From Prinia subflava (lineage: Eukaryota > Chordata > Aves > Passeriformes > Cisticolidae): 64,000 nucleotides of DNA. Below are positions 48,915-61,600 of this stretch, in pieces (the first letter of the stretch is position 1; the number at the start of each line of letters is the position of its first letter). A program made the translations under genes and the position numbers. A model generated the notes under the pieces. That model was given only the letters and a program-made list of their open reading frames with translations. It searched no databases and was not told the DNA's origin. The DNA lies in the NCBI RefSeq assembly GCF_021018805.1, contig NC_086247.1, forward strand, positions 141,480,102 to 141,544,101. The letters run 5' to 3'.

Positions 48915-51900
48915 TCTTTAAAAAAAGAATTGTTAGAACCAAGTAACAGATTTCCAGGACTCAAATTTTGTAGTGAATTCATCTGAATGTTCAGAAGAGA
49001 AAATTAAGATGGACACTGTATGAATATTTAGACAGGCATGCAGTCCTTAAAAATATCCTGTGCCTTACAATTTCCATACAGTGCTTAAGACTGTAAGGAT
49101 TATTTATGTAAGAGTGCAATGATCCTTATGTAATATCTGGGATAGGAATCAGTGTCTGAACAAAGTACATTAGTTGACTCATCTTCCCAAACTGAGAAAA
49201 CATGTTCTTAGTCACCTGGAAGATATAAAACCAGATTAAAAACCAGATTTCTGTGGGATTTGTTCTATACACTTTCATCTTCATTTCACCAGTCCAGATC
49301 TGAAATAAAAAATGAAATAAAGACCATTTTTAGCATTAAGGACAGAGAACAATTTTCATTTAGCTACCAGTGATTACACAGTTATTCTGTTTGACATATT
49401 TCAGTTTTTGCACAGGGCACAGAAAAGGGAATAATGAAAATGAGGGGTGTTTGACTACTTATCGAAATCTGTGGGGATTTCCAGACAGGAAAGGGGAAAG
49501 TTTTCTTTCTTTTGGTCAGACATTCTATTGTTAAGAAGGGAGCAAATGACTGTTCTTCATCATTCTGGGCCAACTTCATCTCCATGGTCACTCCCCTCAA
49601 ACCAGTAGCTCTTTATCAATACAGATGAATTTGACTCTTGTCTATCTGCAACCAGTAAAGTTTATTTTAAAAGATATTATTGCCATGTCTCAGCATTTTC
49701 TTAAATGGATAGTTTTAACCATTGTCACCATAAGCAATAAGAGTTCGGACGAAATATTTTAAAATACATGATTGTCAGAATTAACATAAAAACCAAGCTC
49801 CTATATCACTGAAAATTTTAATGATTATCTTTCTCAACCACCAATATATTACAAATACTAAACAAAGTATTATGATGTTTTATAAAATGCCACTATGTAA
49901 ATGGATGTTTAAAGAGGAGTATTCTAAACCAGGTGATTTTACAAGGCCATTACAAAAGAAAAAATTATCTTTTTAATTTATTTATCTTATCACAATGTCA
50001 GGTGGTCAAAATAGTCTTAAATATGGCTACATTTTGCACAGTTTATCCTTCTTCCTTTGGAAAATAAATACATTTCTCATGTTTTTGTAAAACACGAGAA
50101 TCCCTTACATGTACCTTGAATCATGGTATATGGGCTGTATGGCCAAAGTAGCTTGCTTTCCCTAAGTCCAGGGTAGATCTGCCTCTACAGAAAGTGATTG
50201 AAGCATGAAATAGCTGTGGCTGTTGTGGGAGGGAGGCAGCAGAACAAATGCTAATAAACAGCAGGTTATCTAGTGTGCATTTCCAGCACCGCTTTCATTG
50301 TATGATGATCTGCTTCCTTGGATTCTTCACCTTCTTCTCTTTCAGAGTGTCACTGGAATGTTTTTAAGTACTCTGTATTTAATTATGAAATGCCTTAAGC
50401 AATTCCAGCTGTGTCCAGGATTATTTCAACCATGTACATTGTTCATCAGCTGATTCAAGGTCGGTGTCATTATGGAGTGCAAGCAATGTACAGATATGTC
50501 GCAAAAGAAAAGGTTCAAGAATAAAAGACACAAACAGAGAGAAAATGATCAGTCCTTGCCATTGAATGAATGCATTTTTTTTTTATATGCAAAACTAGGA
50601 TTAAACCCCACAAAAGCATTGACAAATACTTGTTGCTTTGTAATGGTTCATTCTTCCACAATTTTCTATGAGCCAACCAATGTCCCTGGAGTTGCAATTT
50701 ACTATGTAAATGTGATCCACGGGGTACTCATTTTGCATTTTCCAGAGGAAAAAAAAAAGAAACCCCAAACCCTAGCTATCCAAAAGGTAATTAAAACATA
50801 TAATCTCAGCCATGGTAACAAGCAAATTTCCAGCAGATTTCATAATCTTTGTTCATTTAAGTTAAAATGAGTGGTTTTGAAAGATATCACAATGGAAAGG
50901 GAACATTCAAGAGATATTACAAAATCCCAGACACTTCTGATAGTTTTACATGCCTGCAATAAGAAATATTTCAAACAACAACAAAACCAACAAAAAATCC
51001 TGACGTTGTTCTAAGTCACCCCTTAAAAATTTATATGCATAAGGTTCAACTGATTGTGCTTGTTTCTTGGGTCAGTTTTGCTAAGGCAGAGTTGTCTGAT
51101 TTGCTGTCTTCCAAAGACTTCTGCTTTATATGGTGCAGTAAATGTTGAGGTGGTTCTGACAGGGGGTTTTTAATCCACATATTTGCCCAGTTGTTGCAGT
51201 GTTTTTCTACTCTACATTGATAAAATACAAAAGAGAAAATGATTTTTCTCAAAAACTGTTATTGATTTCTACCTTCAGTACTTCATTATTTGATTATGGT
51301 TTAAGAAAACATTTTTATTTGTTATTACAGATAAAAAGTATTATTTTGGAGGTAAAATAACTTCAGACAGAAGGTAGTTTTCTTGAAGGAAAACTGCATT
51401 TTAAATTACAGAAATAATTTTGAGCTAAATTGTGGCCTGAAATCTGGTTTCTAATATTTAGTTAAAGGAACAATGCATTGCATTGAAGTGCATGATAGTG
51501 GAAGAGGTGTTCATCTCAGCCTAGTTAATTATGACTTTCTTTTATTCTTCCTGCCTTCAATATTTGAGTGTTTGACAGGAGAAAAATTCATGAAATCCTG
51601 TGGAGACACTATGTTTTATTTCAGATTATAATCTGAACTACATGTGATTAAATACATGATCCCTAGGATGCAGTCAGAGGTTTTGGGAGTTTTCAATGTG
51701 TTTTATTTTGTCCTACTGATATTTTCCTAGGTACAGGAATTTCTACATAGGATCTTACTCCATCATTCCTAAACCTTGTCTACATAAACTCTCTATACCA
51801 TGTGCTTCGGAGGAAGGTGACATGACTTCACAGAAGCAGCACATTATCTATTCCTTCACATTAGATCTTAATTTCAAATAGTTACATTTGTGAAGCACAA

Positions 51901-54900
51901 AGATAAATGTTCCTTTGTTTGTTTTCAGGAGTGATTATCAAACCCCAAGATACTGCCCATATTCCTGTACACTTGTTTTCTCAGCCCATTTAAATGCACT
52001 TAAATATTTGAACTCCACAAATTTCCTGTCACAGAAATTCTGTATTTTTCTCTCTTTCTTAAGAAAAACGAAACTAATTTTTGTTTCTGAGAACAGAGTT
52101 TTTCTTTAGTTTTTGTTGGTCTTTTTTTATTCTGCTTATTTTTTAGCAGTCTGAGATGGGGTAACTAGTGTGAACATAGTACATTAGCTGGAGATACACC
52201 TCTGATATCAATAGAATTATAGTTTTGTTTATTCTCTGTTCCATTCCTTATATAACTTAATGTTTTGACAACCTAGCAATTCACACCAAACAGAGGGTAA
52301 CAGGATTCAAACAAAATCAATTAACACTTCAAAATTTTCCCATACTCCATCTGTTCCTGTTGTACAGGTACAAAAGTTGATATTATGATAAGACTCTAAA
52401 TTTAATTTTTATTTACTTCTATGCAGTGGGAACCAGTAGTTTGGCTGAATACTTCTGTAGTTCAAAAAAAATGGTGGTTTTTTTTTCAGACCTACATATG
52501 AGTCCTGCTTAAGTCAATAAGGCAGCCAAGATCAAGCCAATCCCTGCAGCACACTGAAATATTACTTATTTTCCATTCCTTTTGGTAACCAGTGTATGGG
52601 TGACTGTGTTCTCTAGCAGACATAGTTTATGTCTTAGAATAGTTGAAAGAAAAGCAGAACCACCTGGTTATACTGGCTGATACTGAAGACAGAAGATTGT
52701 CTTTCTTCAATTTATTAGTAAAAGTCAACCTGCTTTTTAAAGCATCTCTGAACTTTCATTTACCAGTTTTAAAACCTCACGTCAGAATGATCAACACTAA
52801 AGATTAGTGGTGGGATTTCTTTCCTTCCTCACTTTCCAAACCTCATGAATTCAATATGTATTGAAAAGATCAGGAATTATTCTGTATATTTTATATGAAG
52901 TATTAATCCCAGGAACTGGACATGCAAAGCTTGAAGTTTTAAGAAATGCCTTTGGAAGACAAGCTAATGTCCGCAAAATGTCAGATGGGATTTTATAGCT
53001 TCTAAGGAGGGTGTTGCAATTCATAAAGAGTAATCTGCAATGTGAAAAAAAGAAAATGTTGCTGCAAACACAAAAAGTATTATTTTTGTTTCTTAGTGCT
53101 TCTATTGTGACTGGTTGCTTGTTTCTGTCTTTGTTCCTAAGATATTGATAAAATTATAACAAAATGCTGTCTGCACTTCGATAGATTTTTGCCCTGGAAC
53201 AGTTATTTATCACCTACTAAGCTATTCATTATATGCCTGTCAGATAAGAGATACAGGGTAACTTAAGTATTTGCCAAAATTCCTTAATTTTAAATTAATC
53301 TTTGACTGGGTAGAGCAGAGATTTCTTTCATGTAGTTAGGCAGTTGTCTTATCCTGGTATCTCTCCAAGGTTTAAGGATAAAAAGAGACTGTGATGTGGC
53401 ACCACTTAAGTCAATAGAAGTTTTTACTGATTTTGCAGGGCTGGATCTCCTTGGTTTTCTGGGTTTACATTTTCTAGAATTAGTTGAGGAAGCTAATCCA
53501 TTATGCAGTTTTTTCTGCTTGCCTTACCTTCCTGTATCTTTTCCCCTCTCCTTTATCACAGTCTGATTTATGTTCCCATAATAAGACATCCTGGTGTTAA
53601 TTTTTTCCCACTCCCTCTTTGAACTGCCCTTTGTTCAGAGGGAGTAGTGCTAGTTGTGATTTTACTGAAGTTTTATTTAAACCCACAAGACTGATGAGAA
53701 AAATTATTGAAGAACATCCAACAGTTTCTAATGAAGGAAATGGGAGAAAAGGCTGGGAATAGAACTCAGTTCCCTTGCAGTTCACTGTACCTCATTGGCA
53801 GGAACTTTACCTCATCAGCAGAGGGACATTCAGAGGTATTCCAAACAAAAGAGCAGGGCCTGGCAAATCTAGTACTTAGCTAGTATAATGTCTAGTTTGG
53901 TGAGGTAGGTTAACTTGGTTTTGAGGAAAAATAATTTTTGTTCAACACTATCATCAATTAGTGTGATGTGACACAATGAACACAATGGATTCAAAGATTT
54001 GTTATCTGGCTAATACTCCAAAAAGGGATTTTCTCTTCTACATGGTTTATTCTGACATTTTAAAGGGAGTTTAAATTCACCTAATTTTACACACATAAAA
54101 GTACAGCATCTATTGATCCAAATATCTCAGCAGACAGATCTAATGTGAAGAAAACCCTCTCTATCATAAGCATCTGGATAAACAGATAAATGATTCTGCA
54201 TTGTCCTAAGGAAGCTTAGGAAGCTTAGACCTCATGACTTGAATCTTTAACAGGCCCAAGTTAGACGAACATTTCAGTTTAGATTAATCCTTATTAGGAC
54301 ATAATCTTCTGCCTAAAAAGGTAAAAGCCTCCACTGAGATGTTTTTGGAACTTTTGTGGGTTGGTGTTGTGGACCAGCAGAGAAGTCACCCTTAAAAGTG
54401 GGGAAGGCTTGCAAGTAACCCCCCAAAACTCTGCATTTTATCTTAATGGCTGCAGCTGCTGCCACTGGCTCTTGCATGCTCCCAATACAGCTCATGATTA
54501 TCAACAACTCTACATTAGGACTTAAGTAAAGAACCCTCCAATCATTGTTTGTTTCATTTTTAATTTGAAAATAATAGCAAAATATTTGACATTCTCATGA
54601 CAAGAATTTTTTTTTACATTTTTCATTCTTCAAGAACTTCTATTTTTTTCCAAAATATAAGCCAGAAACCATGTCATTCTGACATTTTAATTTTGTTTCA
54701 CTCTGGTTCAAAACAAAATTGATTCTGAAGCTGTAAGTACTTCTTTGGAGTGAAAATTTCAATGTCTATTTATTTCTAGAGTTTTCTGAACTATGCAAGC
54801 CTTTGACAATACTTTGCCTCTGCCATAGAGACAATTAAAATATGCAGTCTTCAAAGAAAAGTGATTTAGAGTTTAATCCATATCTTACTCCTATAAAACC

Positions 54901-56106
54901 ACAGCGAATCAGAAATACACTTTGTGAAACAAATGAAGCTACAGACATTTACTGTTTTTATAGCCCAGAGAAGAATCATACAGAAATTTTAAAATCTTTT
55001 CTGTTTTAAATTATACTCAGAGCTTTGAACGAGAGGTTGGTTTTTTTCACATTTATTAATCTTACTTTAGGCTGCCAGAAATGAGAAGAGACAGAAGCTG
55101 CAAGTAAACTCTACTGTTCCATAAACTAAAAGAAAATTAAAAATTAAAAAATTGGTACAGCTGTTTTCACAGTCTGCTTCAGCTCCTTGCAAAAGTTATT
55201 TACACTCTTGTGTTCATAACTATATTAAATCCTCAAAACAACTATGTTGACTGCCTACTTTAATTCTTGTCATCAAAATTACTTAAAAGCCATTCTGGTA
55301 GTATAAACAATTCTTCAAGGAATTTACATATTCCCCAGTTTGAAGAAATCCCTTTAGCAACACAGAACACAAGACATCAACACTTTTCAATCACATGCTA
55401 ATTAAACTGAACTATACGTTTGCACAGTAAATGTGAACAGCACGCATAAACAACAGCAGCCTCCACTGCCATTATCTTTCAGAGTGTGGCTACATTTCAG
55501 TTCTAGTCTCTGATTTAGTCCATGATAATTTAAAAGGGACACTTCTAAACAGCCACAATTTTTTATGGAAATCCATGAACAACACTTTGCTTTGAAAATA
55601 TTTCTGTGTATAGCCCATCTTATTTTTCTTCATAAGCACTTTTTTACTGAAATACAAGAACCTTTCTTGATAATAAGTGCATATATAAGCACTGCCATTT
55701 CTTTAACTCAATCATAATCTTCTGCTTGTATTTGAAAAAGACCCTTTTAATTATCAGGTCTCTAACAGGCTCCTCTTTCATCCTTCCATGTCTCTCTAAC
55801 TTCCTCTTCTGTAAAAGGTGTAATTCTATGCTGTGTAAGAGCTGTTTATTCCAATAAAGAGCTGATTTACTTATTACTGGGACCTGATTACGTTGACATT
55901 AAAGTTCGTGTTACCCTACTTTAATTATATAAATTTACAGAACTTAAACTTAGACTTGGTTTAAAGGAAGCTTAATTTGAGATTCTGTTGAGTTACAAGC
56001 TTTGCCTTGGCTTCACATCCATGAATAAAGACAATCCATTGGTATGATTTCCTCCTCAACACAGTTAATTTATGTGTCTTTACATAGAATTTTGTATTTG
56101 GTTTGG

Positions 56107-56172
56107 GGTTTTGTTGTTGTTGCATTGTTTTGTTTGTTTGTTTGTTTGTTTTGGTTTTGTCTTTGTTGTTTT
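56107..56172. repeat. TTG/TTTG simple repeat
   Basis: TTG units, then about five TTTG units, then T/G-rich sequence. Low complexity. Confidence 0.85.
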
Positions 56173-56602
56173 AATGGGCAGCCAACTTTGGCAGCTTGGC
56201 TTGTATTTTTGCTTATAGAGACAAGCCAGGTCTTTGGCTTGTCTGAGTTTTGATTTATCTGCAGGCCTGCCCAGATCTACTTAGAAATGCCCATGTGCAC
56301 TACACTTCAGGGGATAAAAAAAAAAAAGGAAAAAGATTCAAAGCTTTTAATTTACAAATTGGCAATGTATTCATACTCATCATAATCATATTGCTGCTGC
56401 CTCCTTTTTCGTTTACTCTTGTCCCTTGTGGAGGTCTGGCCATTTGCTGAAAACGTCCTCTATTGCACAATAAGCAATTGCTGACAAATGTTCACTCTAT
56501 GTTAATGTACCTAGAGAGGTCATTAATTTTCTCTATAAATAAAAAGCAATAAATAGGATAAAAGCTCATAGCCAAAGTCCTCTACTGGGCTATAGGAACC
56601 CT

Positions 56603-56651
56603 GGGAAAAAAAGGAAAAAAAAAAAAAAGGAAGAAAAAAAAAAAAAGAAGA
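56603..56651. repeat. A-rich tract with GG interruptions
   Basis: Three A-runs separated by GG or GGAAG. Simple sequence. It explains the phenylalanine-rich part of the minus-strand frame 56523-56909. Confidence 0.85.
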
Positions 56652-58484
56652 GCAGATCTCTGCAAACACTGTCCTCTTCTTTAAAGGCCATAAAGCAATG
56701 GTACAGTTTAATTGTGTGAAGAAATGGAACACTGTATTCAAAGCAATACATAAAAAGTATGAGCTTTTATGCCTGACAGCCTCTGTGTAGTAATTAATAT
56801 GGAATACATAACTATCAGAGTAAAGGCACAGGTGAAGGTGAAACACATCAAGGTATTTAAAACTTCTGGAAATTGTCAGCAATTCTGAATAGTAGGTCTT
56901 CAAATACACATGACTGAGGGGAGGAAGTCAGGATTTTTGGCTCAGAGAATATCTATCTGACAGTGATTCACTGTCAAGCAAAAGCAAACAATTAGCTGTT
57001 CTGTTGGAGTCTGTCCAGACCTGTTTCTATTGAGACCTTTATTAATGACCTAAGTAGACAGAAACCTGTGGTGAGCCCATAAGTGTCATGAAATTGAGAG
57101 GAATTTTAACATACATTGGAAAAAATTGACTGGAATTCAAAATGGCAATAGCAGATTGAAGAAAAAGAGAATGAAATGGAATAGAGCCCAGTAGAAAATG
57201 CCCAATTTAGGAATCAGTGACTACACAGAATGGAATGAAGAATCAGGAGTTAATTTAATTACTTCAGGAGAGGAGATGAAAGTTTCAGTCATGAACCAAA
57301 TATGAGATTTGTGGAGGAGTTGTTCCAGCATGAAGAAGTGAGGACAATAGTCTTCAAAACAGTTGTACAATGGAAAATAATACCCTATGAGCGCTATGAT
57401 AGGAAAAATGTGTTCAAAATATATCAAGAAACAGACATAGTAGGTGTCAGAAAAAAATCCAAACAGTAAAAAACTTGGAAACACTGGAAAGGATCTGCAG
57501 AGAAATGTAAAGTTTCCAGCACTGGAATATATGAAACCTGACTGAAGACATATTTTTTCATATCATGAAAAATGCTTTCTTGTACAGGTCCAGATGAAGC
57601 AAAACAGTAATTTTGTACAATTTTCCTTTTGATTTTATGTCAGTGTGCAAATTTTTTTCCCCTAAATAACTACTAACAAAACTTTAAAATAGAGAAATAC
57701 TTCCATATTAAATTGTTTGAATTTTGGGCATTGCCTATGTCTTCTGTACATTGAACAAATCTCTATTAATCTACTTAGTATCCATTTAGACATTACCTCA
57801 AGGTTCAAGTGTTGATCTAAAAATTTAATTTCTCAAAGTTTTTATTCTTGGATAAGAAGTTTTTTCATCTCCATAAATGTAGCATTGAATGAATACAAAG
57901 TCTTTAAATATTATTTAAAATATTATATAAGGTCTAAATTTCTTGTGGATTTTATCACAGCTGTTTAAGGCATAATTTGGACAAGAGGTTGAAGAATGGA
58001 TCCATAAAATTTAAACAGATTTTTTTTTAATTTTTATATTAATGCTAGTGGCACAGTAACATTGGTTTAAAATAATGAAACCAGAATTAAAGCCCTGTGC
58101 TGCAGCACTCACTCCACTGAAATTACACTAGGGGCAAAGTTGGCCCAATGTTGTTTGAGCAGCCCCAAATGAAGATTCCCTCAGCTACCAGAACTAGCAG
58201 GGGAAGAGGGGGAAAGAACAGATGTTGACTCATTGTTCTTTGGGGATTTTGTTTTTCGTGGCATCAAACAATTATGGAGAACTCAGCTGTTGTTAAGGCA
58301 GCTTTACTTTAATTGAATATATAATTACACAGGAATTTTGCTTCGGAGTGGCACTGCTCTTTGAGTAAGATTAAAAATCTGCAGGATGGCGGAAGCACAA
58401 TTGACAGGTAATGCTTTCTATTAGTACAATGTCTCCATAAAAATAAACAATATGGTATATTTTTAGAAAAAGTCCAATTAGCTC

Positions 58485-58697
58485 CTTTTCTTTTTCTTTC
58501 TTTTTCTTTTTCTTTCTTTTTCTTTCTTTTTCTTTCTTTTTCTTTCTTTTTCTTTCTTTTTCTTTCTTTTTCTTTTTCTTTTTCTTTTTCTTTTTCTTTT
58601 TCTTTTTCTTTTTCTTTTTCTTTTTCTTTTTCTTTTTCTTTTTCTTTTTCTTTTTTTTTTCTTTTTTTTTTCTTTTTCTTTTCTTCTTTTTCTTCTC
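58485..58697. repeat. Long polypyrimidine (CTTT/CTTTTT) tract
   Basis: About 210 bp of pure C and T on the + strand. The left part repeats a 10-bp unit, TCTTTCTTTT, about seven times. From about 58570 the unit becomes the hexamer TTTTTC, about fifteen times, before decaying into long T-runs. Being homopurine/homopyrimidine with mirror symmetry, it has H-DNA (triplex) potential. The Lys/Arg/Glu frames on the minus strand (58371-58751) are artefacts. Confidence 0.95.
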
Positions 58698-61600
58698 ATT
58701 TTTCTGTGTGTAGGATTGATAGCAAGTCTTTGGATTTCTGCTGGCATACAATCCTACACATGTCCTACTGACACATAAAAACTACCTTTGTGATCCTTCT
58801 AAAATCAGCTCCTCTCCTGGATCCAGGCCAGATCTCTCTGTGTTTGATGTTTCATCCATACCCTTGGGGAATACCTCTCATTCCACTATGGCTACTTCTA
58901 GCATTATAAAGGAGCTTTAAAATATCACTCATCGTGACACTTTCCTACATCTGTGTAGTGAAAAATGGCCTTAGTGCCGGTGAAACTTAATTTTAAATAC
59001 TAATGAGGAACTTTTCCCACACATCCATGGCTAGGCCTGGGAGGTGTCTGCCATACAACATGCAAAGTGGAAGGAACATGTTCCTTCATGACCATGTTGA
59101 CAGTGCTGTAGCAATCACACTGTGCCTCCTCAGTGGAAGCAAATGTGCTACTCCACTCACAATAAAAATGAGCAAATTAATGTTGTAAGAGATCATCTAT
59201 TATGTGACTGGTACCACTACAGATTTCCACAAAAAGTTGCAATGTTCATTTCCAACAGGGAAGAGTATGTCAGGAAGCGCTTTATGTGCAGCGTTCTTGG
59301 GAGGAAAAAAAAAAAAGAAAACGGAAGGAGAAAACAATTATTTTAAGTCACATTTAAGTTTACAGTTTCCTTTGAAAACGGTCCGTCACTACTTAATCTT
59401 CTATTGACAGGAACCAACTGACTGATTGAGGTCTTCCTTCTGCAGAGGATACTTACCTGAAAGGTAAGAGGTTCCTGAAGCTTGATAATGCTTCCTGAAC
59501 TGTTGATAAAAGTGTTGTCAAAACTGACATAATTTTTACCTCCAACATGTGCATGGGAGGCCATGATAGCAGACTGAAGGCTCTTGCTGTTTTACTCTTC
59601 CTGACAATATTTCAGGTCTCTAATATCTTTTTGTTTTCAGGACTTTTTAAACAACAATAATTCTAAGATATCTAAACTACCTAAACATTTATTTCAGACA
59701 GCATGTTGCTGATGAGAGTTCATTGGAGTCCAAAACAATGCTTAAAAAAATAACAATCAAGGCTATCAAGACCATGATGTAAAGAGAGGTTTACATATGC
59801 CAAAGTAGATTATCAAAAACCCTAAAGGCTCTTTTCACAAAGTCAGCCTTAAGGAATCTATAAAATTCCACATTTTGTTATGAGAATGGATACACCCATG
59901 CATACCAGACTGAATAATATGTGTTTTCACACATGCCCAAATAAAAGTTGTCTGTGAATGCTTTGGATATTTGAGTCCACATTTCAAATAGACAGAAAAT
60001 GAGGATGTACTTTGGCATAACTGGCTCCAGAGAAGTTCATTAATTACTTTTCCCCTAATTACCTTGCATACTTACAAAACAAATAAACATGGTTTGTTTG
60101 ACTGCAGCTAAAGCAAGCTTATGACAACTCTTCAGATTTTTACCTGGTGCTGCTTCTCTTCTTTCTTATCATTTGGATTGTGTGATCTCTAAGTAAGATG
60201 GCAAAGCCTGTGCTTTGCTCCTGAAGAAGTTAAACCCCAGGCAGACCTACAAAGTATTGGATTCCAAGTGCATTAGTGTTAATGCTAAGGACTAAGTAAA
60301 GCACAGAACATGCTGAGCCCAATGAAAACACCAATTACCTCAACCAATAATTAAAGTAAAACAGTTTGTGGGAGTGAATGGAGCATTGTTAGAATCATAA
60401 TGACAGTGAAGGGAAGTGGGAAAAAAGCCTATCGTAGGATGGTTTATCTCTTAAGTAAAGAGTTTGAGCTTCTTTGCATTTCTTGGGTTTCAGCTGACAT
60501 CTGTGTTATAGTCTAAATCCAAGATTCCTCAATGATTTAATCAACAACAGCCTATTTCATGACTGGTATTAATAACATTGCTATAAGGCCTCTAGGTCAG
60601 AGCTCAGACCTAGACTACAGAAAGACTACAGAAAATTCCTTAATTAGACACTAAAAAAACAAAACCAGAAACAAGTATTTCTTCAGTGCTAAATTCTACT
60701 TACAGTTACAAGTGTGTTGATTCTCCTGTAAGCTAGTAATGCAAAACATTACATAAGTTCACTGCTATGCTTTAAAGAAAAATCCATGACTTCCCTTCAT
60801 CTTTCTACTTCACAGATTTAAGTCTGCGGCTATACAGTGTTATATTAATCAGATAACCTGATGGCTGCTTCAACTTTTGTTCTTACAACTTTCTTTTTCT
60901 GCTTTTCCCCTATTAGTCATCTACTTGAATATTGCTGGAGCACATCCTTTGAGTCAGGGCATGCCTTCAGATTCTGTTCCTTAGGCTTGTCTTCCACTGT
61001 TCTAGTGGCTTGTTTCAGAAGTCTGTTGTATTTACCTAGGACAGACAAACAGGGACCAGGACTTTCCATCCAATTTCTTTACACTCCTTTCTACTTTTAA
61101 CTCATCCCAAATCTCTACACTATGTCCTTAGTATGTGTTCTGTCATTTTATTTCTGCACTGTTCACCTTTTTTCAGATACAACACACTCCTGTAAATAAT
61201 TCACTTTGGTGGACAACAAAGCAGGTAACTTTCTTTTCCATGTTGCTATTCAGAGATCAAATGTTCACTTCACAGTAACCTCTTCCTTAGAAAAAGCAAA
61301 GTCAACTATTCTTATAGTTTAATAACTGCTCAGTGCAGTCTAGAGATCCGGTAGTCCTTGTTCCCAATGGCATAGGTGTTATTCAAATGCACAATACAGG
61401 ACAGATCTGTTCCAACAACACGCATGATATATTACAAAATAGATTTATTAGGGCAGTGTTTAGCAAACAACTGCCTCTTTTTAGTATATAAGTGGAGAAA
61501 CCTACCAGTAATACATGAAATTTTGTTGCCACTATGCATAAAGAAGCAGGGTTTGTCTAATCACAATGCTCTCCATCAGTTTTTCTGCTATGTTTATTGC

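Larger units (their letters stand above)
48915..58484. other. Unique AT-rich noncoding DNA
   Basis: No gene is recognised. The longest frame, 50472-50870 plus (132 codons), is Lys/Asn-rich without any recognisable domain. The segments 54540-55060 and 55860-55990 are non-simple AT-rich sequence that could include conserved noncoding elements, but nothing decides this. Simple tracts at 56107-56172 and 56603-56651 are listed separately. Confidence 0.65.

Noticed and set aside
58371..58751. Lysine/arginine-rich minus-strand frames resembling basic nuclear proteins
   Set aside because: They are translations of the polypyrimidine tract and nothing else.
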